From Chitinophaga solisilvae (GTDB lineage Bacteria > Bacteroidota > Bacteroidia > Chitinophagales > Chitinophagaceae), in assembly GCF_009928525.1 (NCBI RefSeq), contig NZ_JAABOK010000006.1, positions 434,001 through 498,000 on the forward strand: a DNA stretch of 64,000 bases, written 5' to 3'. A model generated the notes under the pieces. It made no database searches, had not been told where the DNA came from, and saw only the letters and a list, made by a program, of their open reading frames with translations. The position numbers and the translations under genes are program-made. Shown here in pieces: positions 24,895 to 33,415 of the stretch; the stretch's first letter is position 1, and every line of letters begins with the position of its first letter.

Positions 24895-27371
24895 CAAAGC
24901 GCTTGTATATGCAGATGATCCAATGCATCTGCAAACAGGTACCGTATATTAACGCCTCTGGAGGCGGCGTTGCTGATAGCGGTACGCAGGGCGTTGCGCG
25001 AGTTTTCGTTGGTGATATGGTTCAGATCTGTTGCCGTGCTGCCGGTGGGCGAGTGTTCGTTCCAGCGGTTAGGCAGGAAGAAATTGCCGGTAGTAGGCAG
25101 GTTCTGGTATTGCGGCAACAGCGTAGGTGGTGTGGTGTTGCTATAGACGGTGATATGGCCGTTGTAGGTTCTGAAATCGTGGTCTGCTCCTGCGCCGTCG
25201 GCGTATGGTGGCCTTGGAAGGCCGAGTGCATAGCTGCCGGGTGCGAGGTTGTTGATGGCAGTGATGACGGCGTCGAGGCATTGCTGCTGGTTGCGCACAT
25301 CGATGCGGATGCCGTCGATATGGGTGAGGTCTACAGCCGTACCGTTGGAATGGTGAGAGGATGCAGGCCTGATGTAGCTCAGCATACCGAAAGCGGGGTT
25401 AGCACTGCGGTTGTGATCCAGGGAGAAGTAGCAGATGGCGGCGATGCTTTGCAGCAGGTTGAGAGAGGGTACAAAGGTAGTGCCGTTGAGGGTGTAGTTG
25501 CCATGATCCCTGATATATTCAAGTTGCTGGCGGATGTTATTGGCAAAGACTACTCTGCCGGGATTGTTGAGCAGGTCTGAAGCGAAGCCCTGCACGTCGG
25601 AACTGTTGGCGCCTGATACGGGTGGTGCAGCAGGAGCCGGAGGTGTATCAAAGCGGGTGAGGTTATTATGATCGATGATAGAAATAAGCGTGCTGGCGTA
25701 ATCCGGAGCGGTAGCGTATCCTGCCCGTGCAATTTCCTGGGCAAACCGGTGTGCGTCGTTGGTGAAGTTGAATGCGTTGCGGTAGCGTGCATTATTCACG
25801 AGGAAGTTGCCATGGTCGTTGAAGCTGTCAACTGCGTTGGCGTATGCCCTGAAATAATCTTTTACGCGCCAGCGGTAGCGGGTATTACCGCTGCTGTCGG
25901 TAAATTGTTCTATGGAGATGATTTCGGGGTATGGATGTCTGGACCGGTCGTTGTCACTGTGAATTTCGGTGGTGGTGAGCAGCTGCCGTTCGCCTGTCCA
26001 GCCGGAGCCGGCTTTGATGCCGAAGAAGTTGAAGCGGGGGGCGCTCCTTCCCCAGCCTGATTCCAGTGCTGCCTGTGCGAGGGTAACGGAAGCGGGTACA
26101 CGCGTTTGCCGCATGCTGTCTACTGCATTCTGGCCGTATTGCTGAATGAAATCGGATTGTACGGTGAAGTCAGCGGCGAAGAACTGGCTGTCATCGGCAA
26201 GCGACTGAGCGCCGCTGCCTACGGGCCTGTTCCAGAGTTCTATTTCAGCATTTCTTCTGTTGATGAGTCCCTGTGAATCTACGAGTACGCCGTTGCGGCG
26301 TACTTTCACCCATTTACGCATTTCGGTGGGCACGGCGCTGTAGTTGCCCTGGTTGAGTAATCTGCGCAGCGTACTGGCGCGGAAAGCGCCGGTGCCTATA
26401 TTGTATACGAAGCTGACGAGTGCATCGAACTGGTGTTGGTTGAGGGCTACGGTGATACCTTCGTTGACAGCCTGCTGGAAGCCGGTGAGCCGTTCCATGA
26501 GCAGTTCGGTAGCACGCTGCTCGGTGATGCCGCCGGCGTAGGGTGCTTCAGAGGCAGCGCCGTTGCAGTTGCCCTGATGTATGAGCGTACCATAACCGAT
26601 GGTACAATGACCGGCCTGGTCATTGTATTTCTGTGCGCGGAATCCTTCCAGTCTTTTGATAAGGTCTATGCCGTCAGTAGAAATGACGGTAAGGGCAAAT
26701 GCGGTATTGTTCCAGGTGAGGGAGTGGCTGACAGCCGCTCTGGCAGGGAAGTGTACGATTTGTATGCGGCCGTTCCAGTCGTCGCTGACCCGTACTTCGC
26801 GTTCGAATTTGGTCAGAAATTCGGAGAACCTTTCCTGGTAAACGGTGCCGCGTGCGGGGTCTACGATGGTCAGCTGTGTGCCGTCGGGAGTGCCGTCGCC
26901 GCGGATGGCGGTCATGATGCGGGCATGTATACCAAAGCGTGCATCAGTGCCTTCAGCGGTGGTGACCCATATGGGGCCGTAGTTACGGAGTAATCTTTCC
27001 CAGCCTTGAATGGTGAGGCTTTGCGGGTATTCAAAATCCATTCCGGCGGCGCGCAGGAAGGATTCTTTTTCAGCAGCCATGAGGGTGCGGTTGTTCCTGA
27101 ATTTCTCCAGCCAGGTGGCGCCGATGCTGCCGATGACTGTTTCGATAGGAGTTGAGCGCTGATCTCTCCAGGAGATCATCATGGTGGCTACGGTTGCCCA
27201 GCATACGAGGCCGGAAGGCTGCCGCAGCGGATTCACGGTACCCGGCACGGTATAGTCTACCGCGTCAAATGAACTGGCAAATCTGTCCACGATGGAGGCG
27301 GCGCCGGCATAACCCTGGTGTCTGCGTTTCCCGGTGAGCAGGGCATTTGTTTCGAAGAAACGATTTTCCAT
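24894..27371 (-). CDS. Four-module lytic protein: papain-like peptidase, GH24 lysozyme, GH73 glucosaminidase, LAS metallopeptidase-like
   Basis: The 825-residue product combines four enzyme modules. Residues about 40-210: papain-like cysteine peptidase with Cys57 (LVCWATVATMM), His149 (GIHARIMTAI) and Asp171. Residues about 232-382: phage-type lysozyme with the T4-like triad Glu242, Asp251, Thr257 (LEGF, DQAGHCTIGYG). Residues about 402-575: GH73-type glucosaminidase, Glu437 in LAQAALESGWG and a NFFGIK motif. Residues about 590-825: an M15/MepA-like metallopeptidase with S672-x-H674-x-x-G-x-A-x-D681 and H819-x-H821. A Pro/Ala linker (577-585) separates the third and fourth. It can thus cut glycan strands at two bonds and peptides at two. 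No signal peptide or membrane segment is seen. It is the last gene of a nine-gene minus-strand cassette and ends in inverted repeat E. Confidence 0.85.
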   Translation of the reverse strand: MENRFFETNALLTGKRRHQGYAGAASIVDRFASSFDAVDYTVPGTVNPLRQPSGLVCWATVATMMISWRDQRSTPIETVIGSIGATWLEKFRNNRTLMAAEKESFLRAAGMDFEYPQSLTIQGWERLLRNYGPIWVTTAEGTDARFGIHARIMTAIRGDGTPDGTQLTIVDPARGTVYQERFSEFLTKFEREVRVSDDWNGRIQIVHFPARAAVSHSLTWNNTAFALTVISTDGIDLIKRLEGFRAQKYNDQAGHCTIGYGTLIHQGNCNGAASEAPYAGGITEQRATELLMERLTGFQQAVNEGITVALNQHQFDALVSFVYNIGTGAFRASTLRRLLNQGNYSAVPTEMRKWVKVRRNGVLVDSQGLINRRNAEIELWNRPVGSGAQSLADDSQFFAADFTVQSDFIQQYGQNAVDSMRQTRVPASVTLAQAALESGWGRSAPRFNFFGIKAGSGWTGERQLLTTTEIHSDNDRSRHPYPEIISIEQFTDSSGNTRYRWRVKDYFRAYANAVDSFNDHGNFLVNNARYRNAFNFTNDAHRFAQEIARAGYATAPDYASTLISIIDHNNLTRFDTPPAPAAPPVSGANSSDVQGFASDLLNNPGRVVFANNIRQQLEYIRDHGNYTLNGTTFVPSLNLLQSIAAICYFSLDHNRSANPAFGMLSYIRPASSHHSNGTAVDLTHIDGIRIDVRNQQQCLDAVITAINNLAPGSYALGLPRPPYADGAGADHDFRTYNGHITVYSNTTPPTLLPQYQNLPTTGNFFLPNRWNEHSPTGSTATDLNHITNENSRNALRTAISNAASRGVNIRYLFADALDHLHIQAL

Positions 27372-27400
27372 TGTAATGGTGTTGAGTAGCTGAAAAAAAT

Positions 27401-29062
27401 TTATACTGTTCTGCCTAGTTCGAAGTGCATCCCGTCTTTTCTGCTGCGGAAGTGGCCGCCCCAGAAGAATCCGTGCTGATTGGCGATGGCTACCAGCTCA
27501 CGCACGCAGCCTGTTTGCCCGACGAGGGCAGGCTCGCTGCCCAGCGCATTCCATGGCGCGTTGATGTCGAAGGCGGTGCCCCAGGCGTGGTTGCTCAGTG
27601 GCCGCGGATTACGGTCGCGGGTGCCACGGATGTACCTCGCCGCATAGCCTCCTTCAAAGGTGGTGATCCTGTCCAGCAGGCCGGCAGTTTCCCATGCTGC
27701 CCACAGGCGGCGTAGTCTGTCCGCACCGGCCCGGTGGAAGTTGATAGTACCGTTTTGAATAACGCGGCTGCCAAAACGTTTACCGTTCAGCTGCGGTATG
27801 GAAACGGGAATGATATTATCGTGGTACCAGCTGTTGGTAACGCGTATACCGTCACCGTTGAACGTTGAAGGATCTGCTTCGTAGGTGAAGGTCCCGAATT
27901 CTGTGGCACGCTCTGCTGTTGACAGCGGCCGTATGCTGGTGGGGCGCGGCGGCCAGTTGGGGTCTGCAGCCGGTGCAGCCGGTGTGGCTACCTGCTGGGC
28001 GGTGACTGCCGGCTGCGGCGCTGCTTCTACGGTGGCTACTACGTCTGATGGCGGTGGCGTATCGGATGGCGACTGTTTCTTGCGCATCTCATCCAGGTCC
28101 TGCATGAACTCCGCAGGATTGAAATCTTCCTGTATACTGTAGGGGTTATCTTTCCGGGTCACAGATTGCGCTGCAGCAGCCGGCTGAGGCGTACTGCGTT
28201 TAGCCGGCGGCGTTTGTTCAAATTCATTGAACCGGTTATTCAGTTCTTCTGTATCTACCTGGATGGTGCCCAGGTTATACGCATTGGCATACTTCATATT
28301 CTGTGCAATGCGATCGAAGATGGCATGCTCGTTTTTAAATCCGGGATCCTGTTCCTTTGGCGGGGCGGGCGCTTCAACGGATTGCTGCTTACCCAGGTCC
28401 TCACGGTTGACGGTGCGTTTGGTGGCAGGATCATATACTTTTTTGCCGGAAAGAATGGCTTGCAGGTCATTGGCAATTTCCTGTTCTTTTTCTGACAGGG
28501 TGCTGCTGCTGTCTGGTGGCGGCGCTTCAGCGCTGCGCATCTGTTTGATGTCATCCAGCAGGGCATCGGTGTCGGGATGCGGCGTGGTGGCATTGTCTGC
28601 CGCCGGCGAAGGAACCGGTTTAGCACTGCTGACCGGAGCTGCTGCTATATCGCTGGCATATGTATAAACGGCATTGCCGGAATCCGTATCCGGTTCCAGC
28701 ACATTGGTGAGCAGATCCTGATGATGGCTCACAGGAGAAAGATGTATTTCTTCCTGAATATCATTGGTATAACTGTCATCACTATACGAAGCTGACAGTA
28801 CCACATATTCTTCCGCTGCTGCCGGTTCATCCGTGGCAGATGAAGCCACTACATACTCATCGAAGAAGTTGCCATCTTCATCCACGGCGGCGGCTACTAC
28901 GTATTCTTCTGCCGGTACGGCATCCTTGCTGACAAGCACTTCGCCGTTATCGAAATTCCGCGATACGGCACGGCGCTTTCTCCGGCTGGCAGGACGGATA
29001 CAGCCGTAATAGTCGTTGAGCATATCATCGTAGCAAGCGTAAGGTGTTTGTTTCTTCCTCAT
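27401..29062 (-). CDS. M15-family peptidase with long disordered N-terminal region
   Basis: The C-terminal 170 residues of this 553-residue protein form a VanY/M15-type D-Ala-D-Ala or L-Ala-D-Glu peptidase domain: H492 and D499 in SNHAWGTAFDIN and H546 in DGMHFEL bind zinc, with GGHFRSR between. The first 380 residues are low complexity: a basic patch (27-35), three tandem units EEYVVAAAVDED (52-63), DEYVVASSATDE (68-79), EEYVVLSASYSD (84-95) at exact 16-residue spacing, then Pro/Ala/Gln-rich linkers. The repeats could be docking tags for other cassette proteins. No signal peptide. The gene lies 29 bp upstream of the four-module lytic gene and is clearly co-transcribed. Confidence 0.82.
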   Translation of the reverse strand: MRKKQTPYACYDDMLNDYYGCIRPASRRKRRAVSRNFDNGEVLVSKDAVPAEEYVVAAAVDEDGNFFDEYVVASSATDEPAAAEEYVVLSASYSDDSYTNDIQEEIHLSPVSHHQDLLTNVLEPDTDSGNAVYTYASDIAAAPVSSAKPVPSPAADNATTPHPDTDALLDDIKQMRSAEAPPPDSSSTLSEKEQEIANDLQAILSGKKVYDPATKRTVNREDLGKQQSVEAPAPPKEQDPGFKNEHAIFDRIAQNMKYANAYNLGTIQVDTEELNNRFNEFEQTPPAKRSTPQPAAAAQSVTRKDNPYSIQEDFNPAEFMQDLDEMRKKQSPSDTPPPSDVVATVEAAPQPAVTAQQVATPAAPAADPNWPPRPTSIRPLSTAERATEFGTFTYEADPSTFNGDGIRVTNSWYHDNIIPVSIPQLNGKRFGSRVIQNGTINFHRAGADRLRRLWAAWETAGLLDRITTFEGGYAARYIRGTRDRNPRPLSNHAWGTAFDINAPWNALGSEPALVGQTGCVRELVAIANQHGFFWGGHFRSRKDGMHFELGRTV

Positions 29063-29077
29063 ATGCCAGAGAATTTT

Positions 29078-29815
29078 TTATATCCTGATATTCATTTTTA
29101 CCAGCGTATACGGATCGAATGTCATAATCAGCTCTGCTTCATTTGTTGTCAGGTGATTTTTCTGCAGTAATATCTTCAGCTCGTCCGGACTGTAATCCAG
29201 GACTTCTGCCAGGTTGTTGTTCACTACGGTTACCGGCGGGTACCGCGGGTCCATGGTGAAATTTTCGCCGCGCACATGCAGGTAGGGCCGTTGCTGGTCA
29301 TCCACGGAAAGGCTGACAGCCTTGACTTTGGGCGGGGTCTGGTTCCGCCTGGATTTCTGTATCTGGTTGGCGAGTGTTTTATAATCAATCTCATTATCTG
29401 ATACACGTTGAATATCTACCTGTTTTTTTTCCACCTGCTGCAGGTCATCTACAGAGCTGACGCCGAGCTTGCGCAGCTTCTTCTGTGTTTTCTGGTCTAC
29501 GCCTATCTCTTCAATTTTGGTGTCGTTTTTCAAACCGCTCATTTTGGTGGTGGCCCTGACCTGCTGGTCTGTGATGGAGCCGAGCTGTATATTTACTTTG
29601 GAAGCCCCTTCCTGTCCGGGTTGCGCGGTAATGAACCGGATCTGGTCGCCATCAAAGGTGGGGAAGATGTTAAGGTCTATCGCCAGGTCCTTGACGGTGT
29701 AGGTCAGCGGTTTATTAATGGCTTTGATGGCCAGCGTTTCGCGGGTCTTATCCAGTTCCACTACCAGGGAATCCACAAAGTCTTCCAGGTTCCAGTATTG
29801 ATTTTCATTCGCCAT
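29078..29815 (-). CDS. Protein with trypco2-like N-terminus, helix-hairpin-helix and IPT-like C-terminus
   Basis: The 245-residue protein seems to have three parts. Residues 6-90 (LEDFVDSLVVELDKTRE, then paired amphipathic strands to QVRATTK) follow the pattern of the trypsin-co-occurring domain trypco2, an effector-associated domain of peptidase-centred conflict systems. Residues 100-135 (EEIGVDQKTQKKLRKLGVSSVDDL) look like a helix-hairpin-helix. Residues 165-245 (VKAVSLSVDDQQRPYLHVRGENF...) have the beta pattern of an IPT/TIG domain. Assignment is by pattern only. The neighbouring peptidase is a subtilisin rather than trypsin. It overlaps the next gene upstream by 11 bp and lies 15 bp before the M15 gene. 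Confidence 0.6.
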   Translation of the reverse strand: MANENQYWNLEDFVDSLVVELDKTRETLAIKAINKPLTYTVKDLAIDLNIFPTFDGDQIRFITAQPGQEGASKVNIQLGSITDQQVRATTKMSGLKNDTKIEEIGVDQKTQKKLRKLGVSSVDDLQQVEKKQVDIQRVSDNEIDYKTLANQIQKSRRNQTPPKVKAVSLSVDDQQRPYLHVRGENFTMDPRYPPVTVVNNNLAEVLDYSPDELKILLQKNHLTTNEAELIMTFDPYTLVKMNIRI

Positions 29816-30077
29816 TGTCTGGTATATATTTTTCAGCTTTTATTGTAATGCTGTGATAAGATGGCCTGAAGCTGGTGTTCACGCGGTATACAGGCGGAAC
29901 GCTGCCAATGGTTACCTTACCGTTTTCATCCACGCTGATATCCAGTTCCACCGGCGTACCTATTTCTATTTCGTAGATGTAGGAGTGTACGCCGTTTTCT
30001 TCATCGGTGAATTCCCCCTGAAAGGACAGGAGGTTTTCCAGCATCTGCCGGAAAGAGAAAAATGATTCGTCTGTCAT
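29805..30077 (-). CDS. Small beta-rich cassette protein (90 residues), unknown
   Basis: I do not recognise this protein. After a short N-terminal helix (SFFSFRQMLENLLSF) the sequence alternates hydrophobic and polar residues in four or five strands (SYIYEIEIGTPVELDISV, GKVTIGSV, YHSITIKAEKY), suggesting a small beta sandwich or barrel. No signal peptide. Its start overlaps the stop of the 56-residue gene by 4 bp (ATGA) and its end overlaps the start of the trypco2-like gene by 11 bp, so it is translationally coupled on both sides, typical of subunits made in fixed ratio. Confidence 0.65.
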   Translation of the reverse strand: MTDESFFSFRQMLENLLSFQGEFTDEENGVHSYIYEIEIGTPVELDISVDENGKVTIGSVPPVYRVNTSFRPSYHSITIKAEKYIPDNGE

Positions 30078-30244
30078 GACTGTCCGGTTTTGCTGACAGG
30101 ATTAAGTGCCACTTTTACGTTGATTTCAATATCATACCCGTCGAATGTATATTCCGGTGTATCCGGGGCTCCCGGCTGCTGGCCGGACAGCGGATCTTCC
30201 TCGCTGTCGTCTGCAGACATGGTGTATCTGTACGGATAGTTCAT
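30074..30244 (-). CDS. 56-residue cassette protein, unknown
   Basis: A complete small gene runs from ATG at 30244 to TGA at 30074. The product begins MNYPYRYTMSADDSEEDP, continues through a Pro/Gly linker and ends with a strand-like YTFDGYDIEINVKVALNP. The support is positional: it fills the space between the 685-residue gene (stop 3 bp upstream) and the 90-residue gene (4-bp ATGA overlap), and its codons match the neighbours. The YxIEI/VxV strand resembles strands in the 90-residue protein, so the two may pack together. Function unknown. Confidence 0.65.
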   Translation of the reverse strand: MNYPYRYTMSADDSEEDPLSGQQPGAPDTPEYTFDGYDIEINVKVALNPVSKTGQS

Positions 30245-30247
30245 AGC

Positions 30248-32305
30248 TTATTGATTTGCAGATTTAAGACCTAATATCCTGGCGCTCACCGGCAGCGGAA
30301 ATTTCACTTTCATGGGCGTTACCTCCTGTACATATCCTTCCGGTGTAAGGGCGCCTACCTGTGCCAGGGTGATTTCAAACAGTCTGAATACCGGTACAAT
30401 CCATACCATACCCTGTTCGTAAGTGCGGCCTTTCAGTTTAATATTGTAAATCATCTCTGAAAGATTGTCCGCCGCGAAGGCCGGGTTACGGATAGCGGCA
30501 AGCATTTCATCATTCAGTGGTGTGTTGTTATCCCAGTTGCCAAGTAATTTGTTCAGTTCTGCCATGCTCAGTTCTATGCCTGCTTTCATGCGTCCGGAAG
30601 TAGTATCCGTGAGGCTTTCCGGATCTTTGGGATCCAGCGCCATTTTTGTGTCAGTAGCGCCGTTGGCAGCATGTTCCGCTGAAAGCGATACTGTGTAGCG
30701 CAGGTCAGCGTTCAGTTCCCACAGGGATTTGGATTTGCCGAGGGAGGGTGACTGCCAGATCTTATTCCAGAAAGCACGGTAGACTTTCATATCTGTCAGT
30801 TCTTTTTCCGGAGAAACAGCAACACCCTGTTCCTGCACGAAATAATTTTCCACCAGTATCACCGGTGTGCTGCCGATAGCTTTGTACTCCCGGTTGCTGC
30901 GGGTTCTCCAGCGCATCTCTGCAAAGACTTCTATTTTTTTATGCAGCGGGAGGTGCAGCAGTTCGTCCTGAAGGAACTCAAAGTCAATGGCAGTGTTGGC
31001 GCGGATGTCTTTCTGTTTGAATGTTTTTTCAAACAGCAGCTGCCTGGTGGCGGCATCTTTAAAGTAGAACGTGTAAATAGCTTTAGGCAGGGGCGTAGCG
31101 GGGTTGCTGGCCACATGCAGTTTTACACGGAATATTGTTCTGGCAGACTGTTTTATCAGCAGTACTTCTTTTCCGTTTACCACGATGGGTTTCAGGGATT
31201 CAAAAGTAAGCACCACATTGTTACTGAGCGTATACGCCTTTCCGTTAGTATGCAGGGACAAGCTGGCTGCTGCTGCAGGAGCAGGTGAGGGTGCCGGTGC
31301 CGCAGCTGGTGCAGGAGCCGCTGCCGGTGCATTTTGCAGCTGGGTGAGCAATGCGGCCAGCACCGCGGGATCTATATTCGGCGTGGCGCCTGCAGCCGGT
31401 TGATGTTGCAGGAGTTGCTGCAGCATGAGCCGGCGTTGTACATCACCTGCCAGGGTGGTCATCAGCTGGTTGTTGGCCTGTAATGTCTGTAATTTATGCT
31501 GGTTGGCAGCGTTGATCAGCTGCGGGATCACCTGTATGCCCTGCTGGATGATAGGCCCTGCCAGGCTGGCCAGCAGCGCGTCGTCGATGCCGAATATGAA
31601 AGGTCTTGAAAAACGGTTGTCATCTGCCTGTGGTGTACTCATGGAATGGGCTGCACTGAATCCGGGAATATTTGGCGCCACCGTGCGTAATACCGCTCCC
31701 AGCAGACTGGTAAGCAGGGTGGTGGTATCTGCTGCCGGAGCAGAGCCGGAACCGCTGCTGCCGGAACTACTGCCGGAACTGCCGCTGCTGCCGGGATTCA
31801 GCACATTGATGGCTGCGGGTAATACAGCTCTTACCAGGCTTCCCAGAATATCTTCAATAGAAGACTGCTGCGATAAATACTGTTCATCGTGGGAAATTTT
31901 TCTGACGGGATGAAAAGCTGTCGTACTCATAGTAATACTTGCTGGAGGTAAACTAAAACGTTCATTGTTGATGCGCTGCATAGCCGCCGGAATTTTAATT
32001 ACCCTGGAAACTGCCGGGGACGTGCCTTTCATGTCTTTAGCACTGAAAAGCTGCACATAGCAGTGCTGTTCATCGAAGTAACTTTTCGGCAGACTGACTT
32101 CTTCTTCACTATCGCCGAGAAAGGTGAGTTTTTGTTTCTGCCGGAAGGGCGTTGTCCGGGAAACAGCGTCTACCCACCTGATACCGGCTCTTTCTACGAC
32201 ATGTCTGCCTATTTTGAAGCGGTAGCAGGTGTTGGTGCCGATATCGATCCTGAACCGATAGTTGCGGCTGTCTGCTGATTCCCAGTGTAAAATTGCCAGG
32301 GCCAT
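30248..32305 (-). CDS. Large cassette protein with Ser/Gly and Ala/Pro linkers, unknown
   Basis: The 685-residue protein is unrecognised. Residues 1-107 look like a fibronectin- or Ig-type beta domain (NYRFRIDIGTNTCYRFKIGRHVVERAG, YVQLFSAKDMKG). Residues about 145-330 are helical and hydrophobic in short blocks (LVRAVLPAAINVLN, LLTSLLGAVLRTVAPNIPG, DDALLASLAGPIIQQGIQVIPQL), broken by a Ser/Gly linker at 172-188 and closed by an Ala/Pro linker at 326-347. Residues 350-685 are beta-rich with an EVTPMKVKFPLPVS ending. There is no signal peptide. The mix of beta ends and flexible linkers suggests a scaffold or structural role. It is 12 bp downstream of the 346-residue gene and coupled to the small genes. 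Confidence 0.6.
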   Translation of the reverse strand: MALAILHWESADSRNYRFRIDIGTNTCYRFKIGRHVVERAGIRWVDAVSRTTPFRQKQKLTFLGDSEEEVSLPKSYFDEQHCYVQLFSAKDMKGTSPAVSRVIKIPAAMQRINNERFSLPPASITMSTTAFHPVRKISHDEQYLSQQSSIEDILGSLVRAVLPAAINVLNPGSSGSSGSSSGSSGSGSAPAADTTTLLTSLLGAVLRTVAPNIPGFSAAHSMSTPQADDNRFSRPFIFGIDDALLASLAGPIIQQGIQVIPQLINAANQHKLQTLQANNQLMTTLAGDVQRRLMLQQLLQHQPAAGATPNIDPAVLAALLTQLQNAPAAAPAPAAAPAPSPAPAAAASLSLHTNGKAYTLSNNVVLTFESLKPIVVNGKEVLLIKQSARTIFRVKLHVASNPATPLPKAIYTFYFKDAATRQLLFEKTFKQKDIRANTAIDFEFLQDELLHLPLHKKIEVFAEMRWRTRSNREYKAIGSTPVILVENYFVQEQGVAVSPEKELTDMKVYRAFWNKIWQSPSLGKSKSLWELNADLRYTVSLSAEHAANGATDTKMALDPKDPESLTDTTSGRMKAGIELSMAELNKLLGNWDNNTPLNDEMLAAIRNPAFAADNLSEMIYNIKLKGRTYEQGMVWIVPVFRLFEITLAQVGALTPEGYVQEVTPMKVKFPLPVSARILGLKSANQ

Positions 32306-32317
32306 GATCGCTGGTTG

Positions 32318-33358
32318 TTAACGTGGCGCCGCTACTCCTGCAGGCGGTGCGATAGCAGGTTGGTTACCAGCCGGGTGAAGCGCTGCCACGCCGCCGTCAG
32401 CGTACATATTGGCGAAATTATCCAGTTTAAAGTAGTCTGTTTTGAATTTGATATTTACATGTCCTTTTAGGGTGGCGGTCAGATCATCAGTAGCCTTTTT
32501 ATCGGAAGTATTTACCTGTATGTTGGTATTGGTAATATCTGCGGTAACGGACGGTCCTCCGAAGATAGCGCCGAGTATACCACCATCTGCTTCAAAGTGT
32601 GTATTGACGGTATTGATGTTCTGATCGTCGTGGTGCGCGGTACTGGCGCGGGTGGCTTTAATGCTGAATTCTACCTGTGCATCGATCTCTCCTTTTTCTA
32701 CTACCAGGCGCGTAACGCCCATGAGCAGTACTTCCCGGAGTGCGGCCCGGTGTTCTTTTGCCATATTGATTTTTGCTTCGAGAATATGTTTTTTCACTTC
32801 TGCATCTTCCAGATCGGCGCGTTCTCCTTCCGGATTGGTGAGCTGCAGCTTGCTGCTGCCGTCAGCCTGTTTCTCGGAAACGACATTGTATTGTCCGCCG
32901 CGTGATTCAGCCAGCCGGGCAAAGGTTTCATCGTCCTTTACTTTTTTAATGAAATCGGCGGTGGATTTAGTCGCTTCTTTCATCAGCTTGATATAGCTGT
33001 CTGTCTGCGTTTTCATCACTTTCAGGTTGGCATCGAATACGGCCTTGAGCAGGTCGGCCACAAATTTCGGGAAGTCTACGGAGTCCACCAGTTCCTTGAA
33101 AGATTTGGTATCGCCGGAGAAACCGGGATCGTATCCTTTGTAGCCCATATCCTTGCCACTGTCAGTAGCCATACTTTCGGTAAGGCCATGTTTCTGCAGC
33201 TGTTTGCTGGTATAGTCGTCTATCAGTGACAGGTAAATACTTTTCTGATCATCCAGCGGCATATTCCTGAAAACATCACTGCTGCCCAGCACTTCCCGTG
33301 CCTGTGCCCTGGCCATTTCCCTGATTTGCCCGTGAGATGGTATTACATTGATATCCAT
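32318..33358 (-). CDS. Cassette protein with coiled-coil middle and beta C-terminus, unknown
   Basis: The 346-residue protein is unrecognised. Residues about 1-150 are helical and charged, with a probable coiled coil (FKELVDSVDFPKFVADLLKAVFDANLK, SYIKLMKEATKSTADFIKKVKDD). Residues 205-320 are beta-rich: REVLLMGVTRLVVEKGEIDAQVEFSIKA and LTATLKGHVNIKFKTDYFKLDN look like paired strands of a sandwich. A Pro/Ala tail closes the protein. The middle GGILGAIFGG is a short hydrophobic loop rather than a transmembrane helix. No signal peptide. It lies between the 647- and 685-residue genes, 12 to 57 bp from each. Confidence 0.6.
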   Translation of the reverse strand: MDINVIPSHGQIREMARAQAREVLGSSDVFRNMPLDDQKSIYLSLIDDYTSKQLQKHGLTESMATDSGKDMGYKGYDPGFSGDTKSFKELVDSVDFPKFVADLLKAVFDANLKVMKTQTDSYIKLMKEATKSTADFIKKVKDDETFARLAESRGGQYNVVSEKQADGSSKLQLTNPEGERADLEDAEVKKHILEAKINMAKEHRAALREVLLMGVTRLVVEKGEIDAQVEFSIKATRASTAHHDDQNINTVNTHFEADGGILGAIFGGPSVTADITNTNIQVNTSDKKATDDLTATLKGHVNIKFKTDYFKLDNFANMYADGGVAALHPAGNQPAIAPPAGVAAPR

Positions 33359-33415
33359 AGCTGGTTATACTTTTTTTGTTAGAAGAAATCAAACCGTGTC
33401 CATACCTGATGTTAC

